A DNA stretch of 64,000 nucleotides from Armatimonadota bacterium (GCA_017303935.1 JAFLBD010000002.1:558001-622000), one strand, 5' to 3'; counted from the first letter of the stretch, positions 45,120-54,680 are shown. Made by a program: numbers and translations. Notes: generated by a model not told the origin, from the sequence alone.

Positions 45120-46025
45120 TTACGGTTTTGCGCCGTCGTTAACCCACTTCGCGATAGCTTCAATCTGCTCATCTTGAAGTCGACCGCGAGGAGGCATCGC
45201 TCGAGTCCGCACTGCGTTCACCAACACGGATCGGTCGGCATCGCCTGGCTTCACAAATCCGCCGTTGATGATGTTGTCGTAATTACTCAAATCGAGACCC
45301 TTTTTAGCATTGGGACCGCTATGGCAGTTAAAGCAAGCCGATTGGAAAATGGGTCTCACGTCCGCATAAGTCATCGCCTTTGCGGAAGGCACTCCAACTG
45401 GAGTTTCTGAAGCAACAGTAGCTCCTTCTGGCGCGCTCCAAGCGAAGAGCTTCGACTCCAAGGCTGCGGTGCCGACCGTCATTTCTGTGACTTGGATAAA
45501 AGTCTCTTCATTACCGTTCTTGAGTGTTGCACCGCGAACAAGTCCCGACTTCGCTTCAATCATCACGGTGATCGGTCCGTTCTTTCGAGTCAGTGTGTAA
45601 GCCTTTAGCATCACACCCTTTTGGTTGATCTGCTCGCCAGCTTTTTCGGCCGTAGATTGCTTGCCGAGCTCAGCATTGAAGAACGCGCCCCAAGCCCACA
45701 CGGCATCCGAAGAGAACGCGCTGTTGAGGGCATCTGCGCTGAAGTCGACCTGCTTGTAGGTTTTTGAGTTTTTGTCGTAACTCGTGATCTTGACTCCGTC
45801 GCAAACGGTGAGTTTGCTCGGCGACTCCCAGCGCATCAGGTTTGGCTTACTAAGGGTCAGCGTGTTCTCTTCGGCCGTCTTGCCTGGGGTGACAGACCGG
45901 AACTTGACAGTAAACGAGAGGGCCTTGTTCAGAGTCGAAACGTGGTTATCGAATGCGGTTCCAGCTCTGTAAGCGACGAGCGCTGCAGCTAGTGGCAAAG
46001 AAGCAAAAAGAAGTGCAAATTTCAT
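45120..46025 (-). CDS. Exported LolA/DUF2092-like protein fused to a cytochrome c domain
   Basis: 301 residues with an N-terminal signal (FALLFASLPLAAALVAY). Residues ~30-200 look like a LolA/DUF2092 fold (SFTVKFRSVTPGK... TLTLSKPNLMRWESPSK). The last 85 residues are a planctomycete-type cytochrome c: heme motif C231-F-N-C234-H235 and distal MPPRGRLQDEQIEAIAKWV, preceded by ADVRPIFQSA. It should be a periplasmic heme protein with a ligand-binding front. It is divergent from pntA. Confidence 0.82.
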   Translation of the reverse strand: MKFALLFASLPLAAALVAYRAGTAFDNHVSTLNKALSFTVKFRSVTPGKTAEENTLTLSKPNLMRWESPSKLTVCDGVKITSYDKNSKTYKQVDFSADALNSAFSSDAVWAWGAFFNAELGKQSTAEKAGEQINQKGVMLKAYTLTRKNGPITVMIEAKSGLVRGATLKNGNEETFIQVTEMTVGTAALESKLFAWSAPEGATVASETPVGVPSAKAMTYADVRPIFQSACFNCHSGPNAKKGLDLSNYDNIINGGFVKPGDADRSVLVNAVRTRAMPPRGRLQDEQIEAIAKWVNDGAKP

Positions 46026-46155
46026 TGTTCAATTCCTGATGATGATTTAGTTTAGACGCTTGATGAGTCAAATAATATCGGTACTCACAAAAACTTTTGA
46101 ATGCTGCGTTTCTAAAGCAGGATTCTAAGCCGCCTGTGCCGAATAGAGCAGCAGG

Positions 46156-47289
46156 ATGATGCAGGCATTGGTGCCAAAGGAGGCTAACGACGAGCGCCGT
46201 GTGGCGCTGACTCCAGATGGCGTAAAGGAATTAGTTGGGGCAGGGCTCAAGGTCTGTATAGAACCCGGTGCAGGAGAGGGTTCACACCTTTCGGATTCAA
46301 CTTATGAGGCAAGCGGCGCACAATTGGGCGCCGCTATTTCTGAGTCTGACTGGTTGTTGAAGATCAATCCGCCGACGTTGGGTGAGATCGCACAATTGAA
46401 GCCGGGCTCGATATCGGTTTCATTCCTCAGCCCGACCCAGAATCGCGAGATCATTGACGCCCTCTGCCAGCGAGAGGTCACCGCTTTTGCGATGGACTTG
46501 ATGCCACGGATCAGCCGGGCGCAAAGTATGGACGCGCTCAGTTCGTTCAGCACTATCGCAGGATACCGAGCGGCACTACTCTGCGCTTTGCACCTCCCCC
46601 GATTTTTCCCGATGCTGATGACAGCAGCGGGAACATTACCGCCAGCTAGAGCTTTTGTGATTGGGGCTGGCGTCGCAGGATTGCAAGCGATTGCGACGTG
46701 CCGCCGGCTTGGCGCGATTGTTGAAGCGTTTGACGTTCGCCCTGCAGTGAAGGAACAGATTGAAAGCCTTGGCGGCAAATTCGTCGGTCTGAGCCTCGTC
46801 ACCGATGAAGCGGAAGATGCGGGCGGATATGCCAAGGAAGTTTCTACCGACACTCACACCAAAGAACTTGACCTGATCGCAGGAAGATTGCAGCAAGTGG
46901 ATTGCGTGATTTCCACTGCGCTAATCCCCGGGAAAAGAGCACCGACATTGATCACCGAAGAGATGGTCAAGAAGATGCGGCCTGGATCGGTGATCGTGGA
47001 TTTGGCCGCTACAGCTGGTGGGAATTGCGAATGCACCGTCCCGGGAGAAATCGTGAGCAGGCATGGAGTTACCGTGATCGGTAGCACGGACATGGTGATG
47101 TCGATGGCCAGTGACGCGAGCAAGATGTACTCGAAGAACATCACCGCTTTTCTCGGCGTGATTCTCAAGGAAGGCAACCTGAATTTGGATATGGAAGATG
47201 AAATCGTCCGGGGGACACTCGTGACCCATGGTGGCAAAATCGTTCACGAAAGCACTCGAATCGCATTGAACTCTGGAGGCACTTCGTGA
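46156..47289 (+). CDS. pntA: NAD(P) transhydrogenase alpha subunit, NAD-binding part
   Basis: 377 residues: KEANDERRVALTPDGVKEL start, RAQSMDALSSFSTIAGYRA, the Rossmann GAGVAGLQAIATCRRLGA, and PTLITEEMVKKMRPGSVIVD. This is domain I of the proton-pumping transhydrogenase, split from the membrane part as in Rhodospirillum-type enzymes. It transfers hydride between NADH and NADP. Three-gene operon with overlapping stops (GTGA and ATGA). Confidence 0.95.
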   Translation: MMQALVPKEANDERRVALTPDGVKELVGAGLKVCIEPGAGEGSHLSDSTYEASGAQLGAAISESDWLLKINPPTLGEIAQLKPGSISVSFLSPTQNREIIDALCQREVTAFAMDLMPRISRAQSMDALSSFSTIAGYRAALLCALHLPRFFPMLMTAAGTLPPARAFVIGAGVAGLQAIATCRRLGAIVEAFDVRPAVKEQIESLGGKFVGLSLVTDEAEDAGGYAKEVSTDTHTKELDLIAGRLQQVDCVISTALIPGKRAPTLITEEMVKKMRPGSVIVDLAATAGGNCECTVPGEIVSRHGVTVIGSTDMVMSMASDASKMYSKNITAFLGVILKEGNLNLDMEDEIVRGTLVTHGGKIVHESTRIALNSGGTS

Positions 47290-47579
47290 GCTTAATCGCA
47301 GTCATCACCATTTTCATTCTTGCGGTCTTTGTGGGTCTCGAAGTCATTGCAAAGGTGCCGCAGACCCTGCACACACCATTGATGAGTGCGACGAACGCGA
47401 TCCACGGAGTGATCTTGGTCGGCGGCGTCATCGTCTTAGGTCGCGCCAATGACACAGCCTCGATCATCCTCGGATTCCTGGCCACCTTGTTTGGAGTTTT
47501 GAACGTCGTCGGAGGGTTTGTGGTCACTGATCGAATGCTTGAGATGTTTGTGCGAAAGCCAAGGAAGGAATCGAAATGA
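47286..47579 (+). CDS. pntAB: NAD(P) transhydrogenase alpha subunit, membrane part
   Basis: 97 residues with three to four transmembrane helices (AVITIFILAVFVGLEVIA; NAIHGVILVGGVIVLG; IILGFLATLFGVLNVVGGF). This is the small second alpha subunit of the three-gene transhydrogenase, contributing to the proton channel. It starts GTGAG, overlapping the previous stop by 4 bases. Confidence 0.93.
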   Translation: MSLIAVITIFILAVFVGLEVIAKVPQTLHTPLMSATNAIHGVILVGGVIVLGRANDTASIILGFLATLFGVLNVVGGFVVTDRMLEMFVRKPRKESK

Positions 47580-48979
47580 CTGCGGACCTGATCAACATCT
47601 GTTATCTGGCTACTGCGGTGACGTTCATGCTGGCGCTGAAGCTCATGAACGGTCCCAAAACGGCTCGCAAGGGCAACGCATTGGCCGCAATCGGGATGGG
47701 GCTCGCTCTGGCAGCCACGTTCTTTTTGAAGGACGCCGATGGCAAAGGTCTCAAGAATTTTGAGTGGATGGCTCTCGCGTTTGTCGTTGGATCGGTGCTA
47801 GGCACATGGTCCGCGAGAAAGGTTCAGATGACGGCGATGCCACAGATGGTGGCGTTGTTCAATGGACTTGGCGGTGGCGCGGTCGCTTTGGTTGCAGTCG
47901 TCGAATATCCTGCGATCTTCCGCCATGGTGCGATCGATTTTGTGGCTCTATCTGCGTCCATTTTGAGCTTGTGGATTGGGTGTATCAGCTTCATGGGTAG
48001 CTTGGTCGCCTATGGGAAGCTGCAAGAAATTTTAAGCGGAAGACCGATTGTTTGGCCGGGTCAAAAGGTCATGAACATGGTGCTGTTCCTAGGCGCAATC
48101 GTGCTCACAGTGCTGCTCATGAACGGCGTCCAGAACAATGCCTACCTCTATGCACTGCTCGCGATTTCGGTCATTCTCGGATTGACGCTGGTGCTGCCAA
48201 TTGGTGGGGCCGATATGCCGGTCGTCATTTCCTTGCTAAACAGTTTCACAGGATGCGCAGCGGGTCTTGCCGGTTTTGTGCTCGGAAACACCGCGCTCCT
48301 GATCGGTGGCGGCCTAGTGGGTGCCAGCGGCCTCATCCTCACGCTAGAGATGTGCAAGGCGATGAATCGCCCGCTAAGCAACGTCATTTTTGGAGCTTTT
48401 GGCTCGTCTGGTGGCGCCGCGCTCGAGTCCAGTAGCGGCAAGACCGGTACCGTTCGAAGCTATTCAGTTGAGGACGCTGCGATCATCTTCAACTCCGCAA
48501 ACAGCGTGATCATCGTTCCGGGCTACGGCATGGCGGTGGCGCAGGCACAACACGTCGTCAAGGAACTCGCGGCGAAGCTCGCCGAGCGAGACATCACGGT
48601 GAAATATGCCATTCACCCGGTGGCGGGGCGAATGCCTGGTCACATGAATGTCTTGCTTGCTGAAGCGGATGTGCCGTACGAACAGCTTTTTGACTTGGAC
48701 GAGATCAACGCAGAATTCGCAGAAACCGATGTTGCACTCGTGATCGGAGCCAACGACGTCGTGAACCCGGCTGCAAGGTACGACAAAGCCAGTCCGATCT
48801 ACGGTATGCCGATTTTGGATGTGGATAAAGCAAAGACCGTCATTGTGAGTAAACGGAGCATGAATCCGGGGTTTGCGGGGATCGATAACGAACTGTTCAT
48901 CAATCCAAACACGATCATGGTCTTTGGAAACGCAAAGACGACCATCGCCAAGCTCAGCTCGGCCATAGACGCACTTTAG
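47576..48979 (+). CDS. pntB: NAD(P) transhydrogenase beta subunit
   Basis: 467 residues. The first ~290 residues carry about nine membrane helices; the C-terminal ~175 residues are the NADP-binding domain III (SYSVEDAAIIFNSANSVIIV, GYGMAVAQAQHVVKEL, HPVAGRMPGHMNVLLAEA, IGANDVVNPAA, SMNPGFAGIDNELF). It couples proton entry to NADPH formation. ATGA overlap with the previous gene. The formate-THF ligase follows by 6 bases, which suggests a shared supply of reductant and one-carbon units. Confidence 0.95.
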   Translation: MTADLINICYLATAVTFMLALKLMNGPKTARKGNALAAIGMGLALAATFFLKDADGKGLKNFEWMALAFVVGSVLGTWSARKVQMTAMPQMVALFNGLGGGAVALVAVVEYPAIFRHGAIDFVALSASILSLWIGCISFMGSLVAYGKLQEILSGRPIVWPGQKVMNMVLFLGAIVLTVLLMNGVQNNAYLYALLAISVILGLTLVLPIGGADMPVVISLLNSFTGCAAGLAGFVLGNTALLIGGGLVGASGLILTLEMCKAMNRPLSNVIFGAFGSSGGAALESSSGKTGTVRSYSVEDAAIIFNSANSVIIVPGYGMAVAQAQHVVKELAAKLAERDITVKYAIHPVAGRMPGHMNVLLAEADVPYEQLFDLDEINAEFAETDVALVIGANDVVNPAARYDKASPIYGMPILDVDKAKTVIVSKRSMNPGFAGIDNELFINPNTIMVFGNAKTTIAKLSSAIDAL

Positions 48980-48985
48980 AGAAAT

Positions 48986-50617
48986 ATGAATAACTTAGAT
49001 TTCGCTCAACAGGCAACTTTGAAGCCTATTGAGAACATCGCCCAGTGGGCAAACCTATCCGACGAGGATTACGAGCCATTAGGTCGCCATAAGGCCAAAT
49101 TCACAGCCAGCGGAATCCAGAAGTTCGGCACCAGCTCGAAAACAGGCAAATTGGTGCTGATGACCGCTATTTCGCCGACTCCGGCGGGAGAAGGCAAAAC
49201 GACCTGTTCGGTAGGGCTGGCTCAAGGTCTCAATCGAATCGGAGTGAAGGCCATCCCTGCCCTGAGGGAACCGGCGTTAGGGCCAGTGCTCGGCATCAAA
49301 GGTGGGGCGTGTGGCGGGGGCAAAAGTCAGGTGCTCCCGATGGAGGAGATCAACCTTTTTTTCAACGGAGATTTCCCCGCAATTACGGCCGCACATAACG
49401 TGCTCTCGGCGATTCTAGACTCCTCTCTGAACCACGGAAATCCCCAGAATCTGAACACTCAGACCATCTGGTGGCCGAGAACGATGGACATGATCGACCG
49501 CCCGCTGCGAGAGATCGTTATCGGGCTTGGAAACAAGAATGGCCCTGTTCGGACCGACAGCTTTGTGATTACTCCGGCGAGTGAGGTGATGGCCACACTC
49601 TGTATGGCGACATCGTTTGCAGACCTCAAAGATCGCCTCGATAAGCTCGTGGTTGGATTACGCCACGACGGAACGCCAGTCACCGCGAAGGACCTTCAAG
49701 CAAGCGGCGTGATGGCCGCGTTGCTCAAGGATGCCGCTCGACCGAACTTGGTGCAGACCATGGAAGGCGGCGCGGCGATTCTCCACGGTGGTCCATTTGG
49801 CAATATCGCACACGGTTGTTCCAGTATTCAGGGCACGCGGATCGGGCTCTCCCTCGCCGATATCTTGGTGACCGAGGGCGGCTTCGGGTCGGATTTGGGT
49901 GGCGAGAAATTCTTGAACATCGTTTGCCCGCGACTAGGACGAGGGCCAGATACGATCGTGCTGGTCGCCACTGTTCGAGCATTGAAGTATCACGGTCGCG
50001 GGGACCTGGCGAAAGGTTGCGAAAACCTCGGTCAGCACATCAAACACTTGAAACAATATGGTGTGCCGCTGATCGTCACGCTGAATCGTTTTGCCGACGA
50101 TACGCCCGAAGACCTCGGGTTTGTGGCCGCCTACGCTGCGGCACAAGGAGTCAATGCCGTTGAATCTGATCCTTGGATGAGCGGCGGAGAGGGGTGCGAA
50201 GAACTCGCTGAAATCGTCCGCGAGTCGGTGCAACAACCGAGCAACTTCCAGAACCTTTATGAGCAAGACGATCCGATCGTGACGAAACTAGAGAAATTAG
50301 TCATCGGATGCTATGGAGGCAGTTTAGTCACACTCAGCAAGGCCGCGCAATCCAAGCTGAAATGGTTACAGACTCACGGGTATGGAACGCTGCCTGTCTG
50401 CGTGGCAAAGACGCAAATGAGCCTGAGCGACGATGCGACGTTACTGGGGGCGCCGAAAAACTTTGAACTGCATGTTCGCGACTTCAAATTGTCGGCTGGC
50501 GCGGGTTTCGTGGTTGCGGTGTGCGGAGACATCTTGTTGATGCCAGGAATGGGTAAAGATCCTGCCGCTCATCACATCACCATCTCGGATGATGGCGTGA
50601 TCAGCGGCATTTACTAG
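48986..50617 (+). CDS. fhs: Formate-tetrahydrofolate ligase
   Basis: 543 residues. ATP-binding motif TPAGEGKTT (65-73), then LREPALGPVLGIKGGACGGG, HNVLSAILDSSLNHGN, DSFVITPASEVMA, and the C-terminal PTP... here TLPVCVAKTQMSLSDD. It makes 10-formyl-THF from formate, ATP and THF in the cytoplasm. It closes the pnt operon and ends 4 bases before a convergent gene, with no clear terminator between them. Confidence 0.95.
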   Translation: MNNLDFAQQATLKPIENIAQWANLSDEDYEPLGRHKAKFTASGIQKFGTSSKTGKLVLMTAISPTPAGEGKTTCSVGLAQGLNRIGVKAIPALREPALGPVLGIKGGACGGGKSQVLPMEEINLFFNGDFPAITAAHNVLSAILDSSLNHGNPQNLNTQTIWWPRTMDMIDRPLREIVIGLGNKNGPVRTDSFVITPASEVMATLCMATSFADLKDRLDKLVVGLRHDGTPVTAKDLQASGVMAALLKDAARPNLVQTMEGGAAILHGGPFGNIAHGCSSIQGTRIGLSLADILVTEGGFGSDLGGEKFLNIVCPRLGRGPDTIVLVATVRALKYHGRGDLAKGCENLGQHIKHLKQYGVPLIVTLNRFADDTPEDLGFVAAYAAAQGVNAVESDPWMSGGEGCEELAEIVRESVQQPSNFQNLYEQDDPIVTKLEKLVIGCYGGSLVTLSKAAQSKLKWLQTHGYGTLPVCVAKTQMSLSDDATLLGAPKNFELHVRDFKLSAGAGFVVAVCGDILLMPGMGKDPAAHHITISDDGVISGIY

Positions 50618-50620
50618 ATC

Positions 50621-51349
50621 CTATTCGTCGCTGCGACCGAAGTTCGAGACAATAAAGTCGAAATCCGTCGATCCGATTTCGCCATCCCAATCGAGGTCGG
50701 CGATTTCGATGAAATTCGGACTCGAGGAGTCCAGTCCGAAGATCGAAACGATTGTATCGAAATCGCTGCTTCCGATCTCGCCATCGTCGTCGATATCACC
50801 GGTATAGATGGTCGCCGTATACGTCGTCAGGTTGCCAGAACGCATGTCGATTGTCGGTTTGACATTCAAAAATGGCGCAGGAACGATGAACCGGACATCC
50901 GCTACCATTCGCTTGGTTTGAATGATGAAGAAGTTGTTCGGTTGACGCGTTGAGGTGCCACTCGAAACCAGTTGGTTCGTCTGGTTGTAGTACGTTTCGT
51001 ACGGTACAACTCCAGGGCCATCTTGCGGTGTCGGCAGGCCTTGGAAGATCAAGGTGAAGCTACAAGTCGCGGGCATCGCCACTGAGATCTCGCGCGAAGA
51101 GAAGGTCCCCCGGCGCGAAATATCGAAGTTGACGTTGTACTCTCGGCTAATCGAATTCGAAACTACTCCCGAGTTCGAATTGCGTGAGATATTTATCTCA
51201 CGCGTCATCGCCGAGTTCGTTTGTGAACTGTCGGAGTTCAAGCTGACATTCACTTCCCGGGAAACCGCCTCCTCAGCGGTTTGTGCAAACCCGATCGAGG
51301 CGCACCCAAGAACGATGCCGCCGATAAAACCTAGGCGAGCCAGCTTCAT
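50621..51349 (-). CDS. Exported protein with C-terminal dockerin-like calcium repeats
   Basis: 242 residues from ATG at 51349. Signal peptide MKLARLGFIGGIVLGCASIGFA. An unusual internal repeat follows: VSREVNVSLNS, MTREINISRNS, ISREYNVNFD and SSREISVAMP, i.e. a [ST]RE-[VIY]-N-[VI] pattern every ~17-20 residues. The tail has two EF-hand-like loops, GDIDDDGEIGSSDFD and ADLDWDGEIGSTDFD, each followed by I-V-S-x-F-G. Function unknown; probably secreted or attached to the envelope. Coupled (ATGA) to the upstream gene. Confidence 0.75.
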   Translation of the reverse strand: MKLARLGFIGGIVLGCASIGFAQTAEEAVSREVNVSLNSDSSQTNSAMTREINISRNSNSGVVSNSISREYNVNFDISRRGTFSSREISVAMPATCSFTLIFQGLPTPQDGPGVVPYETYYNQTNQLVSSGTSTRQPNNFFIIQTKRMVADVRFIVPAPFLNVKPTIDMRSGNLTTYTATIYTGDIDDDGEIGSSDFDTIVSIFGLDSSSPNFIEIADLDWDGEIGSTDFDFIVSNFGRSDE

Positions 51350-52575
51350 GGTTTGAACGCACGAACTTGGATCGTGCGGAGCCCTTCGGCGAACGTCAAA
51401 CTCGTGGTCCAATAGCTCAGCAATTGGTTGCCCGATTGAAATGTCATCGGAGTTTCAAACGCGGCACCGTTGCGCAAATTGCTTCGTAGCACGACAGACC
51501 AAGTCCCGTTGGTTGGGATGTTCTTTGCTTGAGCTTGAACCGTGAATGGACCTTCACTTGGAAGTTCGATATCCGGCGCGGTAAGACCTCCAAATGGGTC
51601 TGTAGGTGCGCTGATTGAACCGACAGAAACAACCGAGACGGATGGATCAAGATTGTCGGGCCAGAGTTTTGCGACAACGCCGACCGAACCGTAACTCGGA
51701 ATGGGTGCGGTTGATTGTCCGGTCAAAGCACCATTGATCTTTTCAATTCGAATGCGGCCCTGTCCGCCCGTTGTGTTGTTGCCACCGCCACTGATCGCTT
51801 GAAGGTTGCCCGTCCCTGCGAGGGTTTCTGTGATGAAACGAATCGCTCCGCCTGATCCAGCTCCATAAAGATTAAAGCTAACAGAAGGAGCGTTCGCCTG
51901 AATAGAGCCGTTGACGGTAAGAGTACCGCGAACGACAAGTAGCAACGCTCCTCCGCCTCCTTGCCCACTGTTTTGGTAGTACGCGCCACCGCCCGATCCA
52001 CCGATCAACGGGATGATTCTATCGTTTCCATAGAGTGAGCCAAGGCCAATGCCAGCTGTACCGAAGGTTGAATAGGATCCTGAGCCAGCAAGAACTCCGT
52101 TAGTCGATGACGGCTGCCCTCCGCCAGGCCCTCCACCCGCCGAGCCCAAAATGGTCCCGGCAGTGTTTCCAAATGCTCCGCCAAAAAATCCGCCAGGACC
52201 TGGTTGCGAACCGTTCGAGTTCAAATTAATCGTCCCATCGATGGTTGCGTTCCCTTGAACAATGATCACAACTGGACAGGTATTCGCCCGATTCGAGAAG
52301 GTGATGCTAGCGTTCAACGGAATATTGAGGGTACTGAATTTGTAGACAACCGCAAACACATTGTTGTCATAGACGCCTTTGCCCGGGACAGGAGAAACTG
52401 CGTCCCAATTTGCTGGGGAGGCCTCGCTAAGTGCCAATACTCTGTTCTCGAAACTGTTGACGTTGATCGCGCCATCGGATGCATCCGTTGTGCCGACGTC
52501 GATCAATGCGAATGCGCTTGAGCTACCCAGGACAGTCAAAGCAGCCAATGAAACTAACTTCCCAAAACGAAACAT
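51346..52575 (-). CDS. Exported hypothetical protein rich in Gly/Ser beta repeats
   Basis: 409 residues from ATG at 52575. Signal peptide MFRFGKLVSLAALTVLGSSS ending AFA. The middle is glycine-rich and beta-helix-like (GGFFGGAFGNTAGTILGSAG; GGSGGGAYYQNSGQGGGGA), with INVNS-, DGTINLNSN- and LTVNGSIQAN- segments typical of parallel beta repeat surface proteins. No catalytic motif. It heads a two-gene minus-strand operon with the dockerin-like protein, with a terminator-like hairpin in its leader. Confidence 0.7.
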   Translation of the reverse strand: MFRFGKLVSLAALTVLGSSSAFALIDVGTTDASDGAINVNSFENRVLALSEASPANWDAVSPVPGKGVYDNNVFAVVYKFSTLNIPLNASITFSNRANTCPVVIIVQGNATIDGTINLNSNGSQPGPGGFFGGAFGNTAGTILGSAGGGPGGGQPSSTNGVLAGSGSYSTFGTAGIGLGSLYGNDRIIPLIGGSGGGAYYQNSGQGGGGALLLVVRGTLTVNGSIQANAPSVSFNLYGAGSGGAIRFITETLAGTGNLQAISGGGNNTTGGQGRIRIEKINGALTGQSTAPIPSYGSVGVVAKLWPDNLDPSVSVVSVGSISAPTDPFGGLTAPDIELPSEGPFTVQAQAKNIPTNGTWSVVLRSNLRNGAAFETPMTFQSGNQLLSYWTTSLTFAEGLRTIQVRAFKP

Positions 52576-52591
52576 AACAAATACAATAATA

Positions 52592-52628
52592 CAAAACAAA
52601 ACCCACCAGTGCAAAACCGGTGGGGTGT
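52592..52628 (-). promoter_or_regulatory. Terminator-like hairpin in the leader of the secreted-protein operon
   Basis: On the minus strand, CCCCACCGG pairs imperfectly with CTGGTGGG around TTTTGCA, followed by TTTTGTTTTG. It lies 17-50 bases upstream of the start at 52575, and the gene upstream on the other side is divergent, so no gene end explains it. Attenuation is possible. Confidence 0.45.
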
Positions 52629-52755
52629 TTTCTGATTTTTCGAGGAAGGGAAGTCTAAATTACTGACTCTTACAAGCAAGAGCGATGCTGTCAGGCAATT
52701 GGTTCGCAAAATATTGCAGAAACTTTTGAGAACGACTTTTTATGTATAGTGCGGT

Positions 52756-54591
52756 ATGGCATTTATTCGTTTTGGTGTCGCTGTTTTCTGCGTTTCACTA
52801 GGTGCTGGTGCAGCCCTTGCCCAGCAGCCTCGACCGAATTGGCGCGATTCGTGGGACGCGACCGAAGTCATGATCCCAATGCGCGACGGAGTCAAACTCC
52901 ACACTGTTTACTTTGTTCCGAAAGGTAAAACGGGCCCGTTTCCGATCCTGATGGAGCGAACCCCGTATGGTTCGGGAACAGCTAACCGACCACCTCAGCG
53001 CTCGAGCCAACAAATTACTGCCGCAGGATATATCCTCGCGTACCAAGACGTCCGCGGTAAGGGCGCCAGCGAAGGCGAATACGTCAATGTCAAGCCGATT
53101 GTGCCCAAGGGCAAGCCAGGCACGGATGAGTCGACCGATACCTACGACACTGTGGATTACCTGATCAAAAATGTTCCGCAGAACTCCGGACGGGTCGGAC
53201 TTTGGGGGATCTCATATCCTGGATTCTATGCTGGCGCGGGCGCGGTTCGAAATCATCCAGCACTTAAAGCGGTCTCGCCGCAAGCCCCGGTCAACGATTG
53301 GTTCATGGGAGATGATGTTGCGCACCGAGGCGTGATGTTCGTTCAGGAGACTTTTGACTTTTGCCTATTCTTCGATCTCGCCAAGGGAGCCAGCCCGATC
53401 CGCATCGACCGTGGAACGCTGAGTGCCTACGATTGGTACCTTTCCGCCGGTTCGCCTGCGAGCTTTGAAGAGAAGTTCCTCAAGGGACGCATGCCGTATT
53501 GGCAAGAGTTGATGGACAACGACACCTACAACCAGTATTGGAAGGAGCGCGCTTTGTGGCGATCGTTCAAAGATGTGGGTTGCGCGGTGATGACGGTTGG
53601 AGGACTGTTCGACAAGGAAGATATGTGGGGAGCTTTGAACCTGTATAAGGCGGGCGAGAAGCAAAATCCTGGCATCATCAACTTTTTAGTGATGGGGCCG
53701 TGGTCTCATGGCCAGTGGGCATCGCCCGGCGGATCTCAGTTGGGTGATTTTAAATGGGGGACGACCACGAGCTCAACGTTCCAGGCCGAGATGGAGTTCA
53801 AGTTCTTCGAGAAGTATCTCCGAGGGGACGACAAGGTCGGTAGCATTCCAGAAGCGACCATCTTTGAAACCGGCAGCAATGAATTCAAGACTTTCCCAAC
53901 TTGGCCGCCGAAGGGGCTAGGCAAGAAGAGCCTTTACGCGGGTCCTTTCGGGACATTGGCTTGGCAAGCACCAACCGCATCCGGCGCAAGGTCGTACAAC
54001 GTGGACCCGATGAATCCGACGCCGTATCTTGCAGACTACAAAATAAGCCGCCGTGCTCCGGGGGATTGGCTCGCGCGGGATCAAAGTTTCCTCGATAATC
54101 GCAAAGATCAGACCACCTTCTGGCTCCCGGCGTTGAGCGAAGATTTGCGAGTTGCGGGGCCGATCACGGCCGACCTTTGGGTCACGACTACCGGTACCGA
54201 CGGAGATTTTGTAGTTCAAGTGATTGACCAGTTTCCAGCGGATACCACCGAGACCAAGACGAACGGTCAATCTGCCGCTGGAGCGCAATTCATGGTTCGC
54301 GGAGAGATCATGCGCGCCAAATTCCGAAACAGTTTCGAAAAGCCGGAGCCTGTGGATCCGGGCAAGCCAACAAGGGTGCGGTTCGAGTTGAACGATGTTC
54401 TCCACAAATTCAAGAAAGGCCATCGCATCGGGATTCGGATCATGAGCTCATGGTTCCCGATCGCAGAAAGGAATCCGAACCAGTTCCTTTCGCGCGCGAA
54501 GACAACAGACGCCGACTACCGAACTGCGAGAGTCGAAGTGTTATACGGCCCGGAAACTCCAACGCGTGTTGAATTCGGCACCTTGCGCTGA
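52756..54591 (+). CDS. CocE/NonD-family alpha/beta hydrolase (X-Pro dipeptidyl-peptidase-like), exported
   Basis: 611 residues with a signal peptide (FGVAVFCVSLGAGAALAQ). S15-type features: PMRDGVKLHTVYFVPKG, nucleophile S153 in WGISYPG, QDVRGKGASEGEY, GPWSHGQWASPGG with the catalytic His, and the C-terminal jelly roll (VAGPITADLWVTTTGTDGDF... HRIGIRIMSSWFP). It hydrolyses esters or peptides with an acyl-transfer-like mechanism; the natural substrate is not readable. It stands alone. Confidence 0.9.
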   Translation: MAFIRFGVAVFCVSLGAGAALAQQPRPNWRDSWDATEVMIPMRDGVKLHTVYFVPKGKTGPFPILMERTPYGSGTANRPPQRSSQQITAAGYILAYQDVRGKGASEGEYVNVKPIVPKGKPGTDESTDTYDTVDYLIKNVPQNSGRVGLWGISYPGFYAGAGAVRNHPALKAVSPQAPVNDWFMGDDVAHRGVMFVQETFDFCLFFDLAKGASPIRIDRGTLSAYDWYLSAGSPASFEEKFLKGRMPYWQELMDNDTYNQYWKERALWRSFKDVGCAVMTVGGLFDKEDMWGALNLYKAGEKQNPGIINFLVMGPWSHGQWASPGGSQLGDFKWGTTTSSTFQAEMEFKFFEKYLRGDDKVGSIPEATIFETGSNEFKTFPTWPPKGLGKKSLYAGPFGTLAWQAPTASGARSYNVDPMNPTPYLADYKISRRAPGDWLARDQSFLDNRKDQTTFWLPALSEDLRVAGPITADLWVTTTGTDGDFVVQVIDQFPADTTETKTNGQSAAGAQFMVRGEIMRAKFRNSFEKPEPVDPGKPTRVRFELNDVLHKFKKGHRIGIRIMSSWFPIAERNPNQFLSRAKTTDADYRTARVEVLYGPETPTRVEFGTLR

Positions 54592-54649
54592 CTTTCATCA
54601 TCGCTTAACAAACCGATAACCGCGGGTTAACACAGCCGCCGAATACTCT

Positions 54650-54675
54650 GGGAGTTCCCTGCAGGAGGAACTTCC
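54650..54675 (+). promoter_or_regulatory. Hairpin overlapping the ribosome-binding site of the pilin-like gene
   Basis: GGGAGTTCC (54650-54658) pairs with GGAACTTCC (54667-54675) with one mismatch. The right arm and loop include AGGAGG (54663-54668), the expected Shine-Dalgarno 12 bases before ATG 54681, so folding could mask it. Confidence 0.4.
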
Positions 54676-54680
54676 AGATC

